64,000 bases of DNA from Dasania phycosphaerae (GCF_026891035.1 NZ_JAPTGG010000001.1:372001-436000), one strand, 5' to 3'; shown: positions 34,071 to 43,901, numbered from the stretch's first letter. Made by a program: numbers and translations. Notes: generated by a model from the sequence alone, not told the origin.

Positions 34071-35327
34071 CTACTCAGCCAAGCTAAGCCTTTCAACATC
34101 TGCCCGTTCGGCGTCCATGCTGGCAGGCCATAACAGTGCCGCCACTTTATTTAAGGCATCTAACACTAAGGGGCTAAACTGGCTGCCTCGGCCTTTATTC
34201 AGTTCCAAAGTCGCACGCACTATGGACTTATGGTACTGCCGATCAGCACGCTGATGGGTAATAGCAAAAAAAGCGTCAGACAACGCTATGATTTGCGCAC
34301 CTATATGTATTTCATCCCCTTTTATCCCTAGGGGGTAACCCCTGCCGTCATAGCGCTCGTGATGCTGGTGCGCCATGTCAGCAGCCTGTTGCCAGCCGGG
34401 CATTAGGCGCAGCATTTCATAAGCCTGTATGGGGTGCTGCTGCAACAGCATAATATCTGTAGGCCCGTAGCGATCTTGTTTAAATAAGATATTGTCCGGC
34501 AATAAAGACATATACACATCGTGCATATAGCTGGCGGCTCTTAATTGCAGCTCGTCTACTTGCAGGGCCGCAGGTAGCTGCCTATTGATTAACAAACAAC
34601 CGTAAAGCACCTTGGCGGTACGCCCCCGCCACAACTCTGAGCGCAGCTCTACCGCCCCGGCTAAGCCTTCAAATACAGCTAATGCTTGCCGCTGCTCATC
34701 AGTGATGTCACGCATAGCGTCATCCATATTGACTGACTCACCCTTTTCTAAAAACTGTAGGATTTCACGGCTAATCTGGCGAGGCTGATCATCACCTTTT
34801 TCGGTAACAGTAGTACTAACTGGCAGCTCTGAAACACAATAGGTTAAGTCAGGATGGACTTTGCTGGCAAAAAGCTGCATAGACTCCACAATTAATTGCG
34901 GCGCTTTACTTTTGCTCACCGCTGTAAGCTTGTTGAGCTGATTGCTGAGCTGCTGCATGATCTGATGATCAAAATGATCTTGGTAAAGCAGGCTATCGCA
35001 GGCCACTCTTACTTGATCAAGGGCCAGCAATAGCAATTCTGACAAATGCTCAGTAATGGGCAGCCGACCTAGGCTAACAGTCGTTAGTAAATCTTCAACG
35101 GTATGTATATAGGCTACATAGGGCTCAATAAAGGTTTGCTGAACGGCAGCCTCTATACTTTTTAAAAATTGTAATACCTGGCTAAGGCTAGCCTGGGGGT
35201 CCTGATCTTGATGCAGTGCCATCAAACTCATTTCCACGCCGGAAAACTCATTACCAATAGATTCTTGTAGATCGACTAAAATTTCTTTATCTACATCCTC
35301 AATAGAACACGCTATTAAGTCCCTCAC
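34071..35327 (-). CDS. HD-GYP-type phosphodiesterase-like protein
   Basis: The 418-residue protein starts at GTG with GGAGG upstream. The C-terminal half is an HD-GYP domain: MHDVYMSLLP at the HD site, QQHPIQAYEMLRLMPG, then HQHHERYDGRGYPLGIKGDE and LSDAFFAIT. The canonical HDIGK is HDVYM here, so the Gly-Lys following HD is lost, while HHE and GYP are intact. HD-GYP enzymes hydrolyse cyclic di-GMP; activity is uncertain because of this change. The first ~200 residues are helical and unassigned, with no membrane segments. A terminator separates it from the DoxX gene upstream. Confidence 0.82.
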   Translation of the reverse strand: MRDLIACSIEDVDKEILVDLQESIGNEFSGVEMSLMALHQDQDPQASLSQVLQFLKSIEAAVQQTFIEPYVAYIHTVEDLLTTVSLGRLPITEHLSELLLLALDQVRVACDSLLYQDHFDHQIMQQLSNQLNKLTAVSKSKAPQLIVESMQLFASKVHPDLTYCVSELPVSTTVTEKGDDQPRQISREILQFLEKGESVNMDDAMRDITDEQRQALAVFEGLAGAVELRSELWRGRTAKVLYGCLLINRQLPAALQVDELQLRAASYMHDVYMSLLPDNILFKQDRYGPTDIMLLQQHPIQAYEMLRLMPGWQQAADMAHQHHERYDGRGYPLGIKGDEIHIGAQIIALSDAFFAITHQRADRQYHKSIVRATLELNKGRGSQFSPLVLDALNKVAALLWPASMDAERADVERLSLAE

Positions 35328-35436
35328 ACCGCTACCTCCATATACTTATCACCCATCCCATCACGCTAATTGCAGATCAGACTAGACTAGAATTAAAGGC
35401 TGTGCAGTAGGTATATATGCTTAGCTTGGCAGCTAA

Positions 35437-35466
35437 AAAAAATGCCGAAGTCAATTCGGCATTTTT
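35437..35466 (-). terminator. terminator of the DoxX gene
   Basis: AAAATGCCGAA pairs with TTCGGCATTTT around a GTCAA loop, with A and T tracts on either side. It lies 55 bases past the DoxX stop codon and could work in both directions. Confidence 0.9.
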
Positions 35467-35520
35467 GCAACAGTTTTTTGGCTAGACCTTATATTAATAA
35501 GGCCTAAAACACAGGGCTGT

Positions 35521-36135
35521 TTATGGCTTTGGAAAGCAACGACTCAACCAATAATCCATACTTACATAGCGGCCACCACCAGTAAAAAACAAAGATAACA
35601 ACATCACAAAATAAGTAATGGCAAACTCTATACCGTTATTGAGTATTACTAGCGAGCCCCTGCCGGTAAGCCACTCATAATTACCGTGCTCGGTGAGTAT
35701 TTCTTTTGCTCGCTCTAAGCGTATCGCAGCTTCGGCCACCCGTTCATTGGCAAAGGGGGCACTCACATCAGCAATAGCCTGCCAACCATTAGGCCAATGC
35801 ACCACAAATGCAGCGACTAACATAGTCACCATTAATGGCACACTAATCCAGCGCACGGCAAAACCCGCAGCTAAAAAGATTGCACCTAACACCTCGGTCC
35901 AGCCTGCTAAAAAAGCCATTAAGGTAGGCAGCGGCATGCCTAAATAGCCACCAAACCACTGCACGGTACCCTCGTAGGGCATCAACGTGGTGAAGTCGAT
36001 TTTACTGGCACCAGCCATCCAAAATACAGGGATTAAATACAGCCGTAATAACAACGGAGCCAAACCACTAAGGCAGGCGGTTTTATCCAATAGGTGATTT
36101 TGCAAATAATAATACTTACCGATTAAGTTATTCAT
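35521..36135 (-). CDS. DoxX family membrane protein
   Basis: The 204-residue protein has four hydrophobic helices and the DoxX pattern LLRLYLIPVFWMAGASKIDF, FLAGWTEVLGAIFLAAGFAVR and a final helix FAITYFVMLLSLFFTGGGR. A soluble insertion of about 40 residues (residues 125-160) lies before the last helix, as in the HvfX-like branch. DoxX-family proteins take part in membrane redox or thiol-linked processes in a few studied cases; the role here is unknown. It is a single gene with its own terminator. Confidence 0.85.
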   Translation of the reverse strand: MNNLIGKYYYLQNHLLDKTACLSGLAPLLLRLYLIPVFWMAGASKIDFTTLMPYEGTVQWFGGYLGMPLPTLMAFLAGWTEVLGAIFLAAGFAVRWISVPLMVTMLVAAFVVHWPNGWQAIADVSAPFANERVAEAAIRLERAKEILTEHGNYEWLTGRGSLVILNNGIEFAITYFVMLLSLFFTGGGRYVSMDYWLSRCFPKP

Positions 36136-36293
36136 ACAGGGATTCCACGTTGATAGCGTAAACAGCCAAATTGAGACTAAAGATTATTATTTTAGTTCAT
36201 CCCCAGCTTAGGGCCGCAAAGTACAGCGGTTATTACTATGCCCACTGCGCTGAACTAGTTATTTTTGCACAGCGGACTCGCAGCCTTAAGCTG

Positions 36294-37040
36294 TTAACTC
36301 GTGCATACGGGACAATGTTTATTCTTAGGTAAGCTAAGCTTGCGCCACTCCATGACCTTGGCATCAAAAATCATTAGCTGGCCACTTAAGGTCTGGCCAA
36401 AACCACTGATCACTTTTATGGCCTCCATGGCCTGCATAGCACCTATCACCCCCACTAAGGGAGCCAGCACGCCACTTTCAGAACAGCTGAGCTGGCTATC
36501 TTGGGCATTATCATCATACAGACAGCGGTAGCAGGGGCTGGTTTTAGCGCGGTTATCAAACACCGCCACCTGGCCTTCGCTGCGTATAGCCGCTCCTGAT
36601 ACCAAGGGCTTTTTTGCCGCCACACAGGCGCGGTTAATTTCAAATCGGGTGGCAAAGTTATCGCTGGCATCCACCACCACATCGACATGCTTTAGGGCAT
36701 CATCTAATAACTGGCCATCTAAGTGCTCATTGATTGTTTCTACCCGCACATCGCTATTCATAGCCGCTATACGCTCGGCCACGGAAATCACTTTAGGACG
36801 ACCCACATCGGCTTGTTCATGGCCAATTTGGCGCTGCAGATTGCTCAGCTCTACCTCATCAAAATCCGCCAACCATAACTCGCCCACTCCGGCAGCCGCC
36901 AAGTACAGTGCTACTGGGCAGCCTAAGCCGCCCATGCCCACAATCAGCACCTTGGCACTAAGCAAGGCCTGCTGCCCGGCCACATCAAAGTCGGGCATCA
37001 TTATATGGCGGCTATATCGCAGTAACTGCTGGTCGTTCAT
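36294..37040 (-). CDS. moeB: molybdopterin-synthase adenylyltransferase-like (MoeB/ThiF/HesA)
   Basis: The 248-residue E1-like enzyme has the ATP-binding VGMGGLGCPVALYLAAAGVG (GxGGLG at about 35-40), the ELSNLQRQIGH Arg finger region, VVDASDNFATRF with the catalytic Asp, and two zinc-binding CxxC pairs (CYRC and the terminal CPVC). It adenylates the C-terminal glycine of a small sulfur carrier, MoaD or ThiS type. The visible sequence does not separate MoeB from ThiF, but the family-typical place beside prmC favours MoeB. ATG 37040 fits the GAGG site; a GTG one codon earlier is possible. prmC ends 4 bases upstream. Confidence 0.88.
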   Translation of the reverse strand: MNDQQLLRYSRHIMMPDFDVAGQQALLSAKVLIVGMGGLGCPVALYLAAAGVGELWLADFDEVELSNLQRQIGHEQADVGRPKVISVAERIAAMNSDVRVETINEHLDGQLLDDALKHVDVVVDASDNFATRFEINRACVAAKKPLVSGAAIRSEGQVAVFDNRAKTSPCYRCLYDDNAQDSQLSCSESGVLAPLVGVIGAMQAMEAIKVISGFGQTLSGQLMIFDAKVMEWRKLSLPKNKHCPVCTS

Positions 37041-37043
37041 CAC

Positions 37044-37895
37044 TTATACCTCATTGGCTGCAGCGTATTGCCCTAGCGTCACCCTATCCATGCCGGCTAT
37101 ATCTTTTAGTGTAGCAACAGCCACATAGCCATGCGCTTTGAGCAAGGCACGTACTGCCTCAGCCTGCTCATAGCCATGCTCAAACAGCAGCCAAGCGCCG
37201 GGTTTTAAATACGCAGGCGCCTGCACACTGATATGCTCTATATCAGCCAAACCTTGTTTGCCTGCTACCAGCGCACTGCGCGGTTCAAAGCGTACATCAC
37301 CCTCGGATAAGTGTGGATCATTGGCATCTATATAAGGCGGGTTGCTAACTATAAGATCAAACTGTTGCTTAGGAATATCTGTAAACCAATCAGACTGTAA
37401 AAATTTAGCGTTGTTAATTTTATTAAGCCGGCCATTGCGCTCAGCTAACGCCACAGCCTCACGTTGTAGATCACAGCCCAGCACCTGCCATAGACTATTT
37501 TCTGAAGCAATAGCTAAGGCTATAGCACCGGTGCCAGTGCCCAAGTCCAGCACTAGCGCGTTCGGTTTAGCTGCTAGTTTCTCTAGGGCTATTTCAACCA
37601 GTAACTCAGTTTCAGGGCGAGGGATTAACGTAGAGGGATTGACCTGTAAATCCAAGGTCCAAAAACCGCGGCTGCCTAGCAAATGGGCTATGGGCTCACC
37701 GGCCTGCCTGCGCTGCAACAGCGTTTGAAATTGCTGCTGTTGCGCTGCACTCACTTCACGCTCTGGCCAGGTTTTTAAATAAGTACGGTTTTGTTCCAGG
37801 GAGTGTGCTAATAGCAGCTCAACATCTAAACCTGGTGTATCACTCACCGCCGCCAAGCTGCTGCGGCTAGCTAACAGCTCAGCGATACTACTCAT
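37044..37895 (-). CDS. prmC: release factor N5-glutamine methyltransferase PrmC
   Basis: The 283-residue enzyme has an N-terminal helical substrate-recognition domain and a class I methyltransferase domain: PRPETELLVEIAL, VLDLGTGTGAIALAIA for S-adenosylmethionine and FDLIVSNPPYI, the NPPY motif that holds glutamine. It methylates the Gln of the GGQ loop in release factors. Its start overlaps the prfA stop in an ATGA, so target and modifier are translationally coupled. Confidence 0.95.
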   Translation of the reverse strand: MSSIAELLASRSSLAAVSDTPGLDVELLLAHSLEQNRTYLKTWPEREVSAAQQQQFQTLLQRRQAGEPIAHLLGSRGFWTLDLQVNPSTLIPRPETELLVEIALEKLAAKPNALVLDLGTGTGAIALAIASENSLWQVLGCDLQREAVALAERNGRLNKINNAKFLQSDWFTDIPKQQFDLIVSNPPYIDANDPHLSEGDVRFEPRSALVAGKQGLADIEHISVQAPAYLKPGAWLLFEHGYEQAEAVRALLKAHGYVAVATLKDIAGMDRVTLGQYAAANEV

Positions 37896-38977
37896 TCGTC
37901 GCCCATAGAGGCCAATAGGTCTGCCTGATATTCATTGCGCAGCGGCTCTATGACTTCGTGTAAAGACCCTTCCATAATTTCGTTTAACTTATATAAAGTT
38001 AAGTTTATGCGGTGGTCACTCACGCGGCCCTGCGGATAATTATAGGTGCGTATGCGCTCAGAGCGATCGCCACTGCCCACCAAGTTACGGCGCTCACTGG
38101 CCTGCTCTTGCTGCTGTTTCTCTTGCATGCCAGTTAATATACGCGACTGCAATAGCGACATAGCGCGGGCTTTGTTTTTATGCTGCGAGCGCTCGTCCTG
38201 ACACTCCACCACTATGCCGGTGGGTATATGGGTAATACGTATAGCCGAGTCGGTTTTGTTAACGTGCTGGCCACCTGCGCCCGAAGCTCTAAAGGTATCC
38301 ACTCGTATATCGGCTTTGTTAATGTCTATGGCATCAACCTCATCGATTTCAGGCATCACCGCTACGGTGCAAGCTGAGGTATGCACGCGCCCCTGCGATT
38401 CGGTTTCGGGTACGCGCTGCACTCGGTGAGCGCCCGATTCAAATTTTAAATGAGCGTATACGTCTTGGCCGCTAATGCTGGCAATAATTTCTTTATAGCC
38501 GCCGTGTTCACCTTCTCGCTCGCTGACCACCGATAACTTCCAGCCTTGGTTTTCGGCATAGCGCGAATACATGCGGTATAGGTCACCGGCAAAAATCGCT
38601 GCTTCATCACCGCCGGTGCCAGCGCGAACTTCTAAAAACACATTATTGGAGTCGTTGGGGTCGCGGGGCAGCAATAATTTTTGTAGCTCTTGTTCTAGCT
38701 CATCTCTTTGCGCTTGGCTGCTTTTTAATTCTTCCTTGCCCATTTCGCGCATATCGGGGTCGCTATCGTCCAGCAATACTTGCGCCTCTTCTATATTGTC
38801 TAAGGCCACCCGGTATTGCTCGTAACATTTCACTACCGGCTCTACTTCGGCATATTCTTTAGACAGTGCGCGAAACTTATCTTGATTAGAAATAACTTCA
38901 CTATCACTTAATAAGGCACCTAATTCTTCGTGCCTGTCGATCAAGTTTTCTAACTTATTTACTAGGGACTGTTTCAT
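37892..38977 (-). CDS. prfA: peptide chain release factor 1
   Basis: The 361-residue protein is full length. The stop-codon recognition motif is PET at about 190-192 (in QRVPETESQGRVH), the RF1 type that reads UAA and UAG. The catalytic GGQ is at 235-237 (ASGAGGQHVNKTDS). It ends translation by hydrolysing peptidyl-tRNA on the ribosome. It is the first gene of prfA-prmC-moeB and lies 48 bases after hemA, which probably leads the operon. Confidence 0.96.
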   Translation of the reverse strand: MKQSLVNKLENLIDRHEELGALLSDSEVISNQDKFRALSKEYAEVEPVVKCYEQYRVALDNIEEAQVLLDDSDPDMREMGKEELKSSQAQRDELEQELQKLLLPRDPNDSNNVFLEVRAGTGGDEAAIFAGDLYRMYSRYAENQGWKLSVVSEREGEHGGYKEIIASISGQDVYAHLKFESGAHRVQRVPETESQGRVHTSACTVAVMPEIDEVDAIDINKADIRVDTFRASGAGGQHVNKTDSAIRITHIPTGIVVECQDERSQHKNKARAMSLLQSRILTGMQEKQQQEQASERRNLVGSGDRSERIRTYNYPQGRVSDHRINLTLYKLNEIMEGSLHEVIEPLRNEYQADLLASMGDE

Positions 38978-39025
38978 ATCATATCTTTTAATAAGGGTGT
39001 GATTGGCTGGCTAAGTTAGCAATGG

Positions 39026-40312
39026 CTAGTCGTTGTCTGAAGCCGCCGTTGAGGCTTTACTTTTTAAACCAAATAATTGTTGGGTCAAACTAATTAAATC
39101 TTTGCGGCCATGGGCGCTGGCTTTTTTCATTTCTATGCTGGGGCTGTGGATTAATTTATTGGTTAGGCTGCGGGCCATTTGTTCCAGCACTCGTTCGGGC
39201 TGGGCGCCTTTTTCTAACTGTTTTAAGGCTCTAGCCAACTCAGCATCGCGTATTTGTTCCGACTGCGAGCGAAACGCTTTTAAGGTGTCTACCGCATCCA
39301 GCGAGCGCATTTTTTGTAAATAATCGCCCACCCCTTCGTTAATAATTTCATCCGCTTTACGCACTTCTTGCTGTCGACTTTGGCGATTGGCATCGACTAT
39401 TTCGGTGAGGTCATCAACGCTATATAAATACACATCCTCCAGTTCGCCCACCTGCTCTTCTATATCTCGCGGCACCGCTATATCAACCATTAACATAGGT
39501 TTGTGCTTGCGGATTTTTAGCGCGTGTTCCACCGCCCCCTTGCCCAAAATAGGTAATTGGCTGGCGGTGGATGAAATCACTATATCGGCTTTTACTAATT
39601 GCTCGGGGATTTCCGATAGCAGCACCGCCTCGGCAGCAAACTGCTGCGCCAACTCCTTGGCCCGCCCCAAGGTACGATTGGCCACCACTATATTGCCCAC
39701 ACCATTTTCTGAGAGATGCTTGGCCACCAGCTCTATGGTTTCACCGGCACCAATTAACAATGCCGAGGTATTGCTAAGATCAGAAAAAATATGCCGCGAT
39801 AAAGTCACCGCCGCAAAGGCCACCGACACCGGGTTTTCACCTATGGCGGTATCGGTACGCACTTTTTTCGCCAGCGAAAACACATGGGGGAAAACATTAT
39901 AAAGTTGCGAATCTACCGCACCGGCCTCCTGCGCCACCGCATAGGCGGATTTCATTTGCCCAAAAATCTGCGGCTCACCCAAGACCAGCGAATCCAAACC
40001 ACTGGACACCTCTACCATATGGCGCAGGGCTCGTTCTTCATGATGCTCGTAATAACAGGCTTGTAAATCGGCCAAGGATAATTGATGGTAGGCTGCCAGC
40101 CACTGCAAAATACGCTGGCTGGCATTATCGCCCCCGGCCACCGCAAAAATTTCGGTACGGTTACAGGTGGATAAAATCGCCGCCTCATCCACCGCCGCCA
40201 CTGCCAGTAAATCCTGCAGGGCCTCGGTCATTTGCTCAGGCGCAAAGGCCACGCGCTCGCGCAGAGACACATGTGCCGACTTATGATTTATACCCAGTGC
40301 TAATAAAGCCAT
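39026..40312 (-). CDS. hemA: glutamyl-tRNA reductase
   Basis: The 428-residue enzyme starts LLALGINHKSAHVSLRERVA and has the catalytic Cys50 in ILSTCNRTE. LGEPQIFGQMK follows, the NADPH-binding region is in ALLIGAGETIELVAKHL, and the C-terminal part is a dimerisation helix bundle. It reduces Glu-tRNA to glutamate-1-semialdehyde, the first committed step of tetrapyrrole synthesis, and so supports the heme a needs of the oxidase in this window. It is divergent from the TPR lipoprotein-lolB-ispE operon, the usual gammaproteobacterial arrangement. Confidence 0.96.
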   Translation of the reverse strand: MALLALGINHKSAHVSLRERVAFAPEQMTEALQDLLAVAAVDEAAILSTCNRTEIFAVAGGDNASQRILQWLAAYHQLSLADLQACYYEHHEERALRHMVEVSSGLDSLVLGEPQIFGQMKSAYAVAQEAGAVDSQLYNVFPHVFSLAKKVRTDTAIGENPVSVAFAAVTLSRHIFSDLSNTSALLIGAGETIELVAKHLSENGVGNIVVANRTLGRAKELAQQFAAEAVLLSEIPEQLVKADIVISSTASQLPILGKGAVEHALKIRKHKPMLMVDIAVPRDIEEQVGELEDVYLYSVDDLTEIVDANRQSRQQEVRKADEIINEGVGDYLQKMRSLDAVDTLKAFRSQSEQIRDAELARALKQLEKGAQPERVLEQMARSLTNKLIHSPSIEMKKASAHGRKDLISLTQQLFGLKSKASTAASDND

Positions 40313-40595
40313 TTTGCTGTTGGCGAACCCTACAAAGTCATCTCAGTTTGCCCAACCCACCATGGCTGCTTTGGCCAAACCCTAAAAAAGCGCCCAATTC
40401 TATCAAGTTAGCGAGCAAATGTGGATTGATCTTCACCTTACTGGGTCTAAGTCTTGGCCTAATGCTAAGTTTAAACTAGGCAAGAGCACTTAAAAATCGA
40501 CTTTTTTAGCCCTAACCCAGACTTAGCCACCGGCCAGCTGGTTTTCTGGCTGGGCTTTGTGTCATTATGAGAGCAACTGAAGGAACACTGTATTT

Positions 40596-42371
40596 ATGAA
40601 GAATTACCTGTGGCTTATTGCCTTGCTCACCCTACAGCTAGGCGCCTGTACTGTCGCTAATCACCCCACAGACAGGGCCCCCAGCGACAACGCCCAGCCC
40701 AAACAAGCCGAAGCTGAAAAACCCGCCATACCCAGCCGCCCTTTCTCAGCGGACAGCTTCCACGACTTACTGGTCGCCGAGTTTGCCGTGCGCCGCAATC
40801 AATTTGATGTCGCCCTAGGTCACTATGTGCATCAGGCCCACCAAACCCGCGACCCTGGGGTAACCGCCAGAGCTACTCGGCTAGCGCAGTATATTAAAGC
40901 CCAAAACGCCGCCTTAGATATGGCACAGCTATGGGCCGAGCTGGAACCCGACAGCGCTGAAGCCCAATACACCACCGCCACCCTGCTGGCCCAAAACAAA
41001 CAACCCTTACAAGCACTGGAACACATGGAGCGAGTGCTTAATGCCGGCGGCGCTACCAACTTTACCGCCATTGTCGCCTCCAGCCTCAACATGCCCAAAC
41101 TCAGCCAACAACTGGTGGCCTCAGCCATTGATGGCCTGATTAGCCGCCACCCCCAATACGGCCAGCTTTATGTTAGCCGCGCCATTATGGAGCAGAGCCA
41201 TAACAAACCCAGCCAGGCCCTAGCCTCGGTGCGCAAGGGCATAGCGCTGGACAACACCGACTTACAGGCAGTGATTATAGAAACCCGGCTACTACAGCAA
41301 ATGGGCCGGGACGATGAAGCCTTTGTTAGGCTAGAGGCCATACAACAACAATACCCCGACAACCGACGCCTGCGCCTACAATACGCCCGCCTACTACTAA
41401 AAAAAGACCTCAACAAGGCCCGCGAACAATTCGAATACCTGCTAGCCAGCACCCCCAACGAGGCTGACCTGCTAATGTCGCTGGCCCTAATCAACACCGA
41501 GCTCAACGACTACCCGCAAGCGAAGCAATATTTTAAACGCGCCCTGGCCACCAATACGCGCAACAACGAAGCGCTGTATTACCTAGCCCAAATAGCCGAG
41601 CGCGAAGATTTATTAGATGAAGCTATCGCCCGCTACCAAGCCATATCCCTAGGCGATGACTATATCGCCGCCAGCAACCGCATGGCCGAGCTCTACAGCC
41701 AACAAGGCGATGACGACGCGGCCCTAGCCATGCTGCAACAACGCCGCCAGCAGCACCCCGAGCTGGCGCTGCGCTTTTATTTGCTAGAGGCCGAACTACT
41801 GTTTAACAGCCAACACTATGAACAATGCCACGCACTACTGACAGAGGCCCTGAACCTGCACCCAGAGCAAGGCAACTTGCTTTATATGCGCTCACTGGTT
41901 AGCGAAAGGCGCAACGACTTTGCGCTTATGGAACAAGACCTGCGCAGCATCATCACCCAGGACCCACAAAATGTGACGGCCCTTAACGCCCTAGGCTATG
42001 TACTAGCCAATCGCGGCGTGCGCCTGGAAGAAGCCTTTGAACTCATCAACCAAGCCCTAAGCTTAAAACCCAATGACCCCGCTATACTCGACAGCCTGGG
42101 CTGGGTAGAATTCAAACGCGGTAATTACGCACGGGCTGTGACCTTATTAGAAAAAGCCTACGCCGCCTTCCCCGACCCCGAAGTAGCCTCACACCTGGGA
42201 GAGGTGCTATGGACGCTTAATAAGCAAGAACAAGCCCAACAGATCTGGCAGCAGGGGCTAGAAAAAAACCCCGGCAACCCCATTATTGAAAGCACCATGC
42301 AACGCCTATTAAATAACAGCGGCAACAGCGAACTTACCACTGCCGCACCACCTGCCAACAGCAGCCCTTAA
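40596..42371 (+). CDS. TPR-repeat outer-membrane-type lipoprotein
   Basis: The 591-residue protein has a lipoprotein signal (LLTLQLGAC, lipobox Cys at residue 18) and a Pro/Gln-rich linker. At least ten tetratricopeptide repeats follow across residues 60-570, such as AKQYFKRALATNTRNNEALY and LNALGYVLANRGVRLEEAFE. Proteins of this type are commonly encoded upstream of lolB and may work in envelope assembly. The lolB gene starts 2 bases after its stop codon, so the two are coupled. AGGAA lies before the ATG. Confidence 0.85.
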   Translation: MKNYLWLIALLTLQLGACTVANHPTDRAPSDNAQPKQAEAEKPAIPSRPFSADSFHDLLVAEFAVRRNQFDVALGHYVHQAHQTRDPGVTARATRLAQYIKAQNAALDMAQLWAELEPDSAEAQYTTATLLAQNKQPLQALEHMERVLNAGGATNFTAIVASSLNMPKLSQQLVASAIDGLISRHPQYGQLYVSRAIMEQSHNKPSQALASVRKGIALDNTDLQAVIIETRLLQQMGRDDEAFVRLEAIQQQYPDNRRLRLQYARLLLKKDLNKAREQFEYLLASTPNEADLLMSLALINTELNDYPQAKQYFKRALATNTRNNEALYYLAQIAEREDLLDEAIARYQAISLGDDYIAASNRMAELYSQQGDDDAALAMLQQRRQQHPELALRFYLLEAELLFNSQHYEQCHALLTEALNLHPEQGNLLYMRSLVSERRNDFALMEQDLRSIITQDPQNVTALNALGYVLANRGVRLEEAFELINQALSLKPNDPAILDSLGWVEFKRGNYARAVTLLEKAYAAFPDPEVASHLGEVLWTLNKQEQAQQIWQQGLEKNPGNPIIESTMQRLLNNSGNSELTTAAPPANSSP

Positions 42372-42373
42372 GC

Positions 42374-43030
42374 ATGCCCAAAACCTATACCAATCGACAG
42401 TTCTCTTTAGTACCACTGACCGTAGCACTAACACTACTGGCAGGCTGTAGCCACCAGCCCCAGCCTGAAGACCAGCTGTGGCTAAGCAGCAGCCAACAAC
42501 AGGCCAACCACGGCATACAGCAATGGCAAATAGGTGGCAAAATTGGCATACGCAGCCCCTCCGACTCCAATACCGCTTATTTAAATTGGCAGCAGTGCGG
42601 CGATGCCTTTGATATACGCCTTAGCGGCCCTCTGGGGCAGGGCGCAGCCCATTTATGGGGCGACAGTCTACAAGTACAATTGCAAACCAATGAGCAGCTA
42701 TACAGCGCCGACCAACCCGAGCAGCTGCTAGCCGAACAGGGCTGGCAACTGCCGGTCTCGCAACTTTTATACTGGGTGCGCGGCCTACCCGCCCCCGGCC
42801 ACGCCATTAGCCAAGCCGATAACAGCGGCTTTAGCCAAATGGGCTGGCAAATCGATTACCGACAATGGCTAAGCCTGGACGGCCACAGCCTGCCCAAGAA
42901 AGCTGTAGCCAGCCACCCGCAACTGAAAGTAACGCTATTGTTAAAAAAATGGGCACTGGACGCTGACTGCAGCCCCGAACAACTCAGCAAGCGCCTACCC
43001 ACAAACGCCCACAACTCCCTATCACAGTAA
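42374..43030 (+). CDS. lolB: outer-membrane lipoprotein receptor LolB
   Basis: The 218-residue lipoprotein has its lipobox in LTLLAGCS and then the LolB barrel: IQQWQIGGKIGIRSPSD, DIRLSGPLGQGAAHLWGD, QLLYWVRGLPAPGHA and MGWQIDYRQWLSLDGHSLPK. LolB accepts lipoproteins from LolA and inserts them into the inner leaflet of the outer membrane. Its position between the TPR lipoprotein and ispE is the conserved one. It follows the TPR gene by 2 bases. Confidence 0.94.
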   Translation: MPKTYTNRQFSLVPLTVALTLLAGCSHQPQPEDQLWLSSSQQQANHGIQQWQIGGKIGIRSPSDSNTAYLNWQQCGDAFDIRLSGPLGQGAAHLWGDSLQVQLQTNEQLYSADQPEQLLAEQGWQLPVSQLLYWVRGLPAPGHAISQADNSGFSQMGWQIDYRQWLSLDGHSLPKKAVASHPQLKVTLLLKKWALDADCSPEQLSKRLPTNAHNSLSQ

Positions 43031-43044
43031 GAATACCTCCACAC

Positions 43045-43884
43045 ATGAGTACACTTTCACTGCTAGCCCCGGCCAAGCTCAACCTGTTTTTACATATTAC
43101 CGGCCAACGTGCCGACGGCTATCACGAGCTACAAACCTTATTTCAGCTGTTAGATTACGGTGACACCCTGCACTTTAATCTGCGCCAAGATGCACAACTT
43201 AGCATCAGCCCCGCAATCGCCGGGGTAGCTGCAGAAGATAATTTAATCCTGCGCGCCGCTAAACTTTTACAGCAATACAGCGGCTGTAATTTGGGCGCCG
43301 ACATACAGATTGATAAAATTTTACCCTTGGGCGGCGGTTTGGGCGGCGGCAGCTCCAATGCAGCAACCACCTTAGTTGGCCTTAATCATTTATGGCAATT
43401 ACAACTCCCCCTACACGAATTAGCACAATTAGGTTTGCAATTAGGCGCGGATGTACCGCTGTTTGTTGAGGGCAAAAGTGCATGGGCCGAAGGGGTGGGA
43501 GAGCGCCTAACTGCTCTAAAAATACCCGATTGTTGGTATCTTGTACTAAAACCTGATTGCGAAGTGTCCACTTTGCAAATTTTTTCAAACAAACAATTGA
43601 CACGTAACACCTCACCCATCACAATAGCCGCCGTTTTCGAGGAGGGCCACACGAACGATTGTGAGCCTGTAGTGAGAGCACTTTACCCCGAAGTGGATAA
43701 CGCACTTAAGTGGTTGAGTCTAAAGACTAATTCTCGATTAACCGGCACCGGCGCTTGTGTATTTGGCCAGTTTGCTGATCAAGCATCAGCACTACAGGTT
43801 TTAAATGAGTTGCCCGCCGAGTTAACAGGCTTTGTGGCCAAAGGGGTAAACCAATCACCCTGTCACAGCAAGCTGGGCTTATAG
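43045..43884 (+). CDS. ispE: 4-diphosphocytidyl-2-C-methyl-D-erythritol kinase
   Basis: The 279-residue GHMP kinase has LLAPAKLNLFLHITGQRADG with the catalytic Lys, the ATP loop LPLGGGLGGGSSNAATTL at about 93-110, and SRLTGTGACVFG as the third motif. It phosphorylates CDP-methylerythritol in the MEP pathway to isopentenyl diphosphate; ispA at the right edge uses the product. From about 43540 to its end the base use changes (more TTG, ACG, CGA and TGT), unlike the 5' half, hinting at recombination near the tRNA. The protein itself appears intact. Confidence 0.94.
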   Translation: MSTLSLLAPAKLNLFLHITGQRADGYHELQTLFQLLDYGDTLHFNLRQDAQLSISPAIAGVAAEDNLILRAAKLLQQYSGCNLGADIQIDKILPLGGGLGGGSSNAATTLVGLNHLWQLQLPLHELAQLGLQLGADVPLFVEGKSAWAEGVGERLTALKIPDCWYLVLKPDCEVSTLQIFSNKQLTRNTSPITIAAVFEEGHTNDCEPVVRALYPEVDNALKWLSLKTNSRLTGTGACVFGQFADQASALQVLNELPAELTGFVAKGVNQSPCHSKLGL

Positions 43885-43901
43885 AGCCAACAAAAGTTTA
43901 T

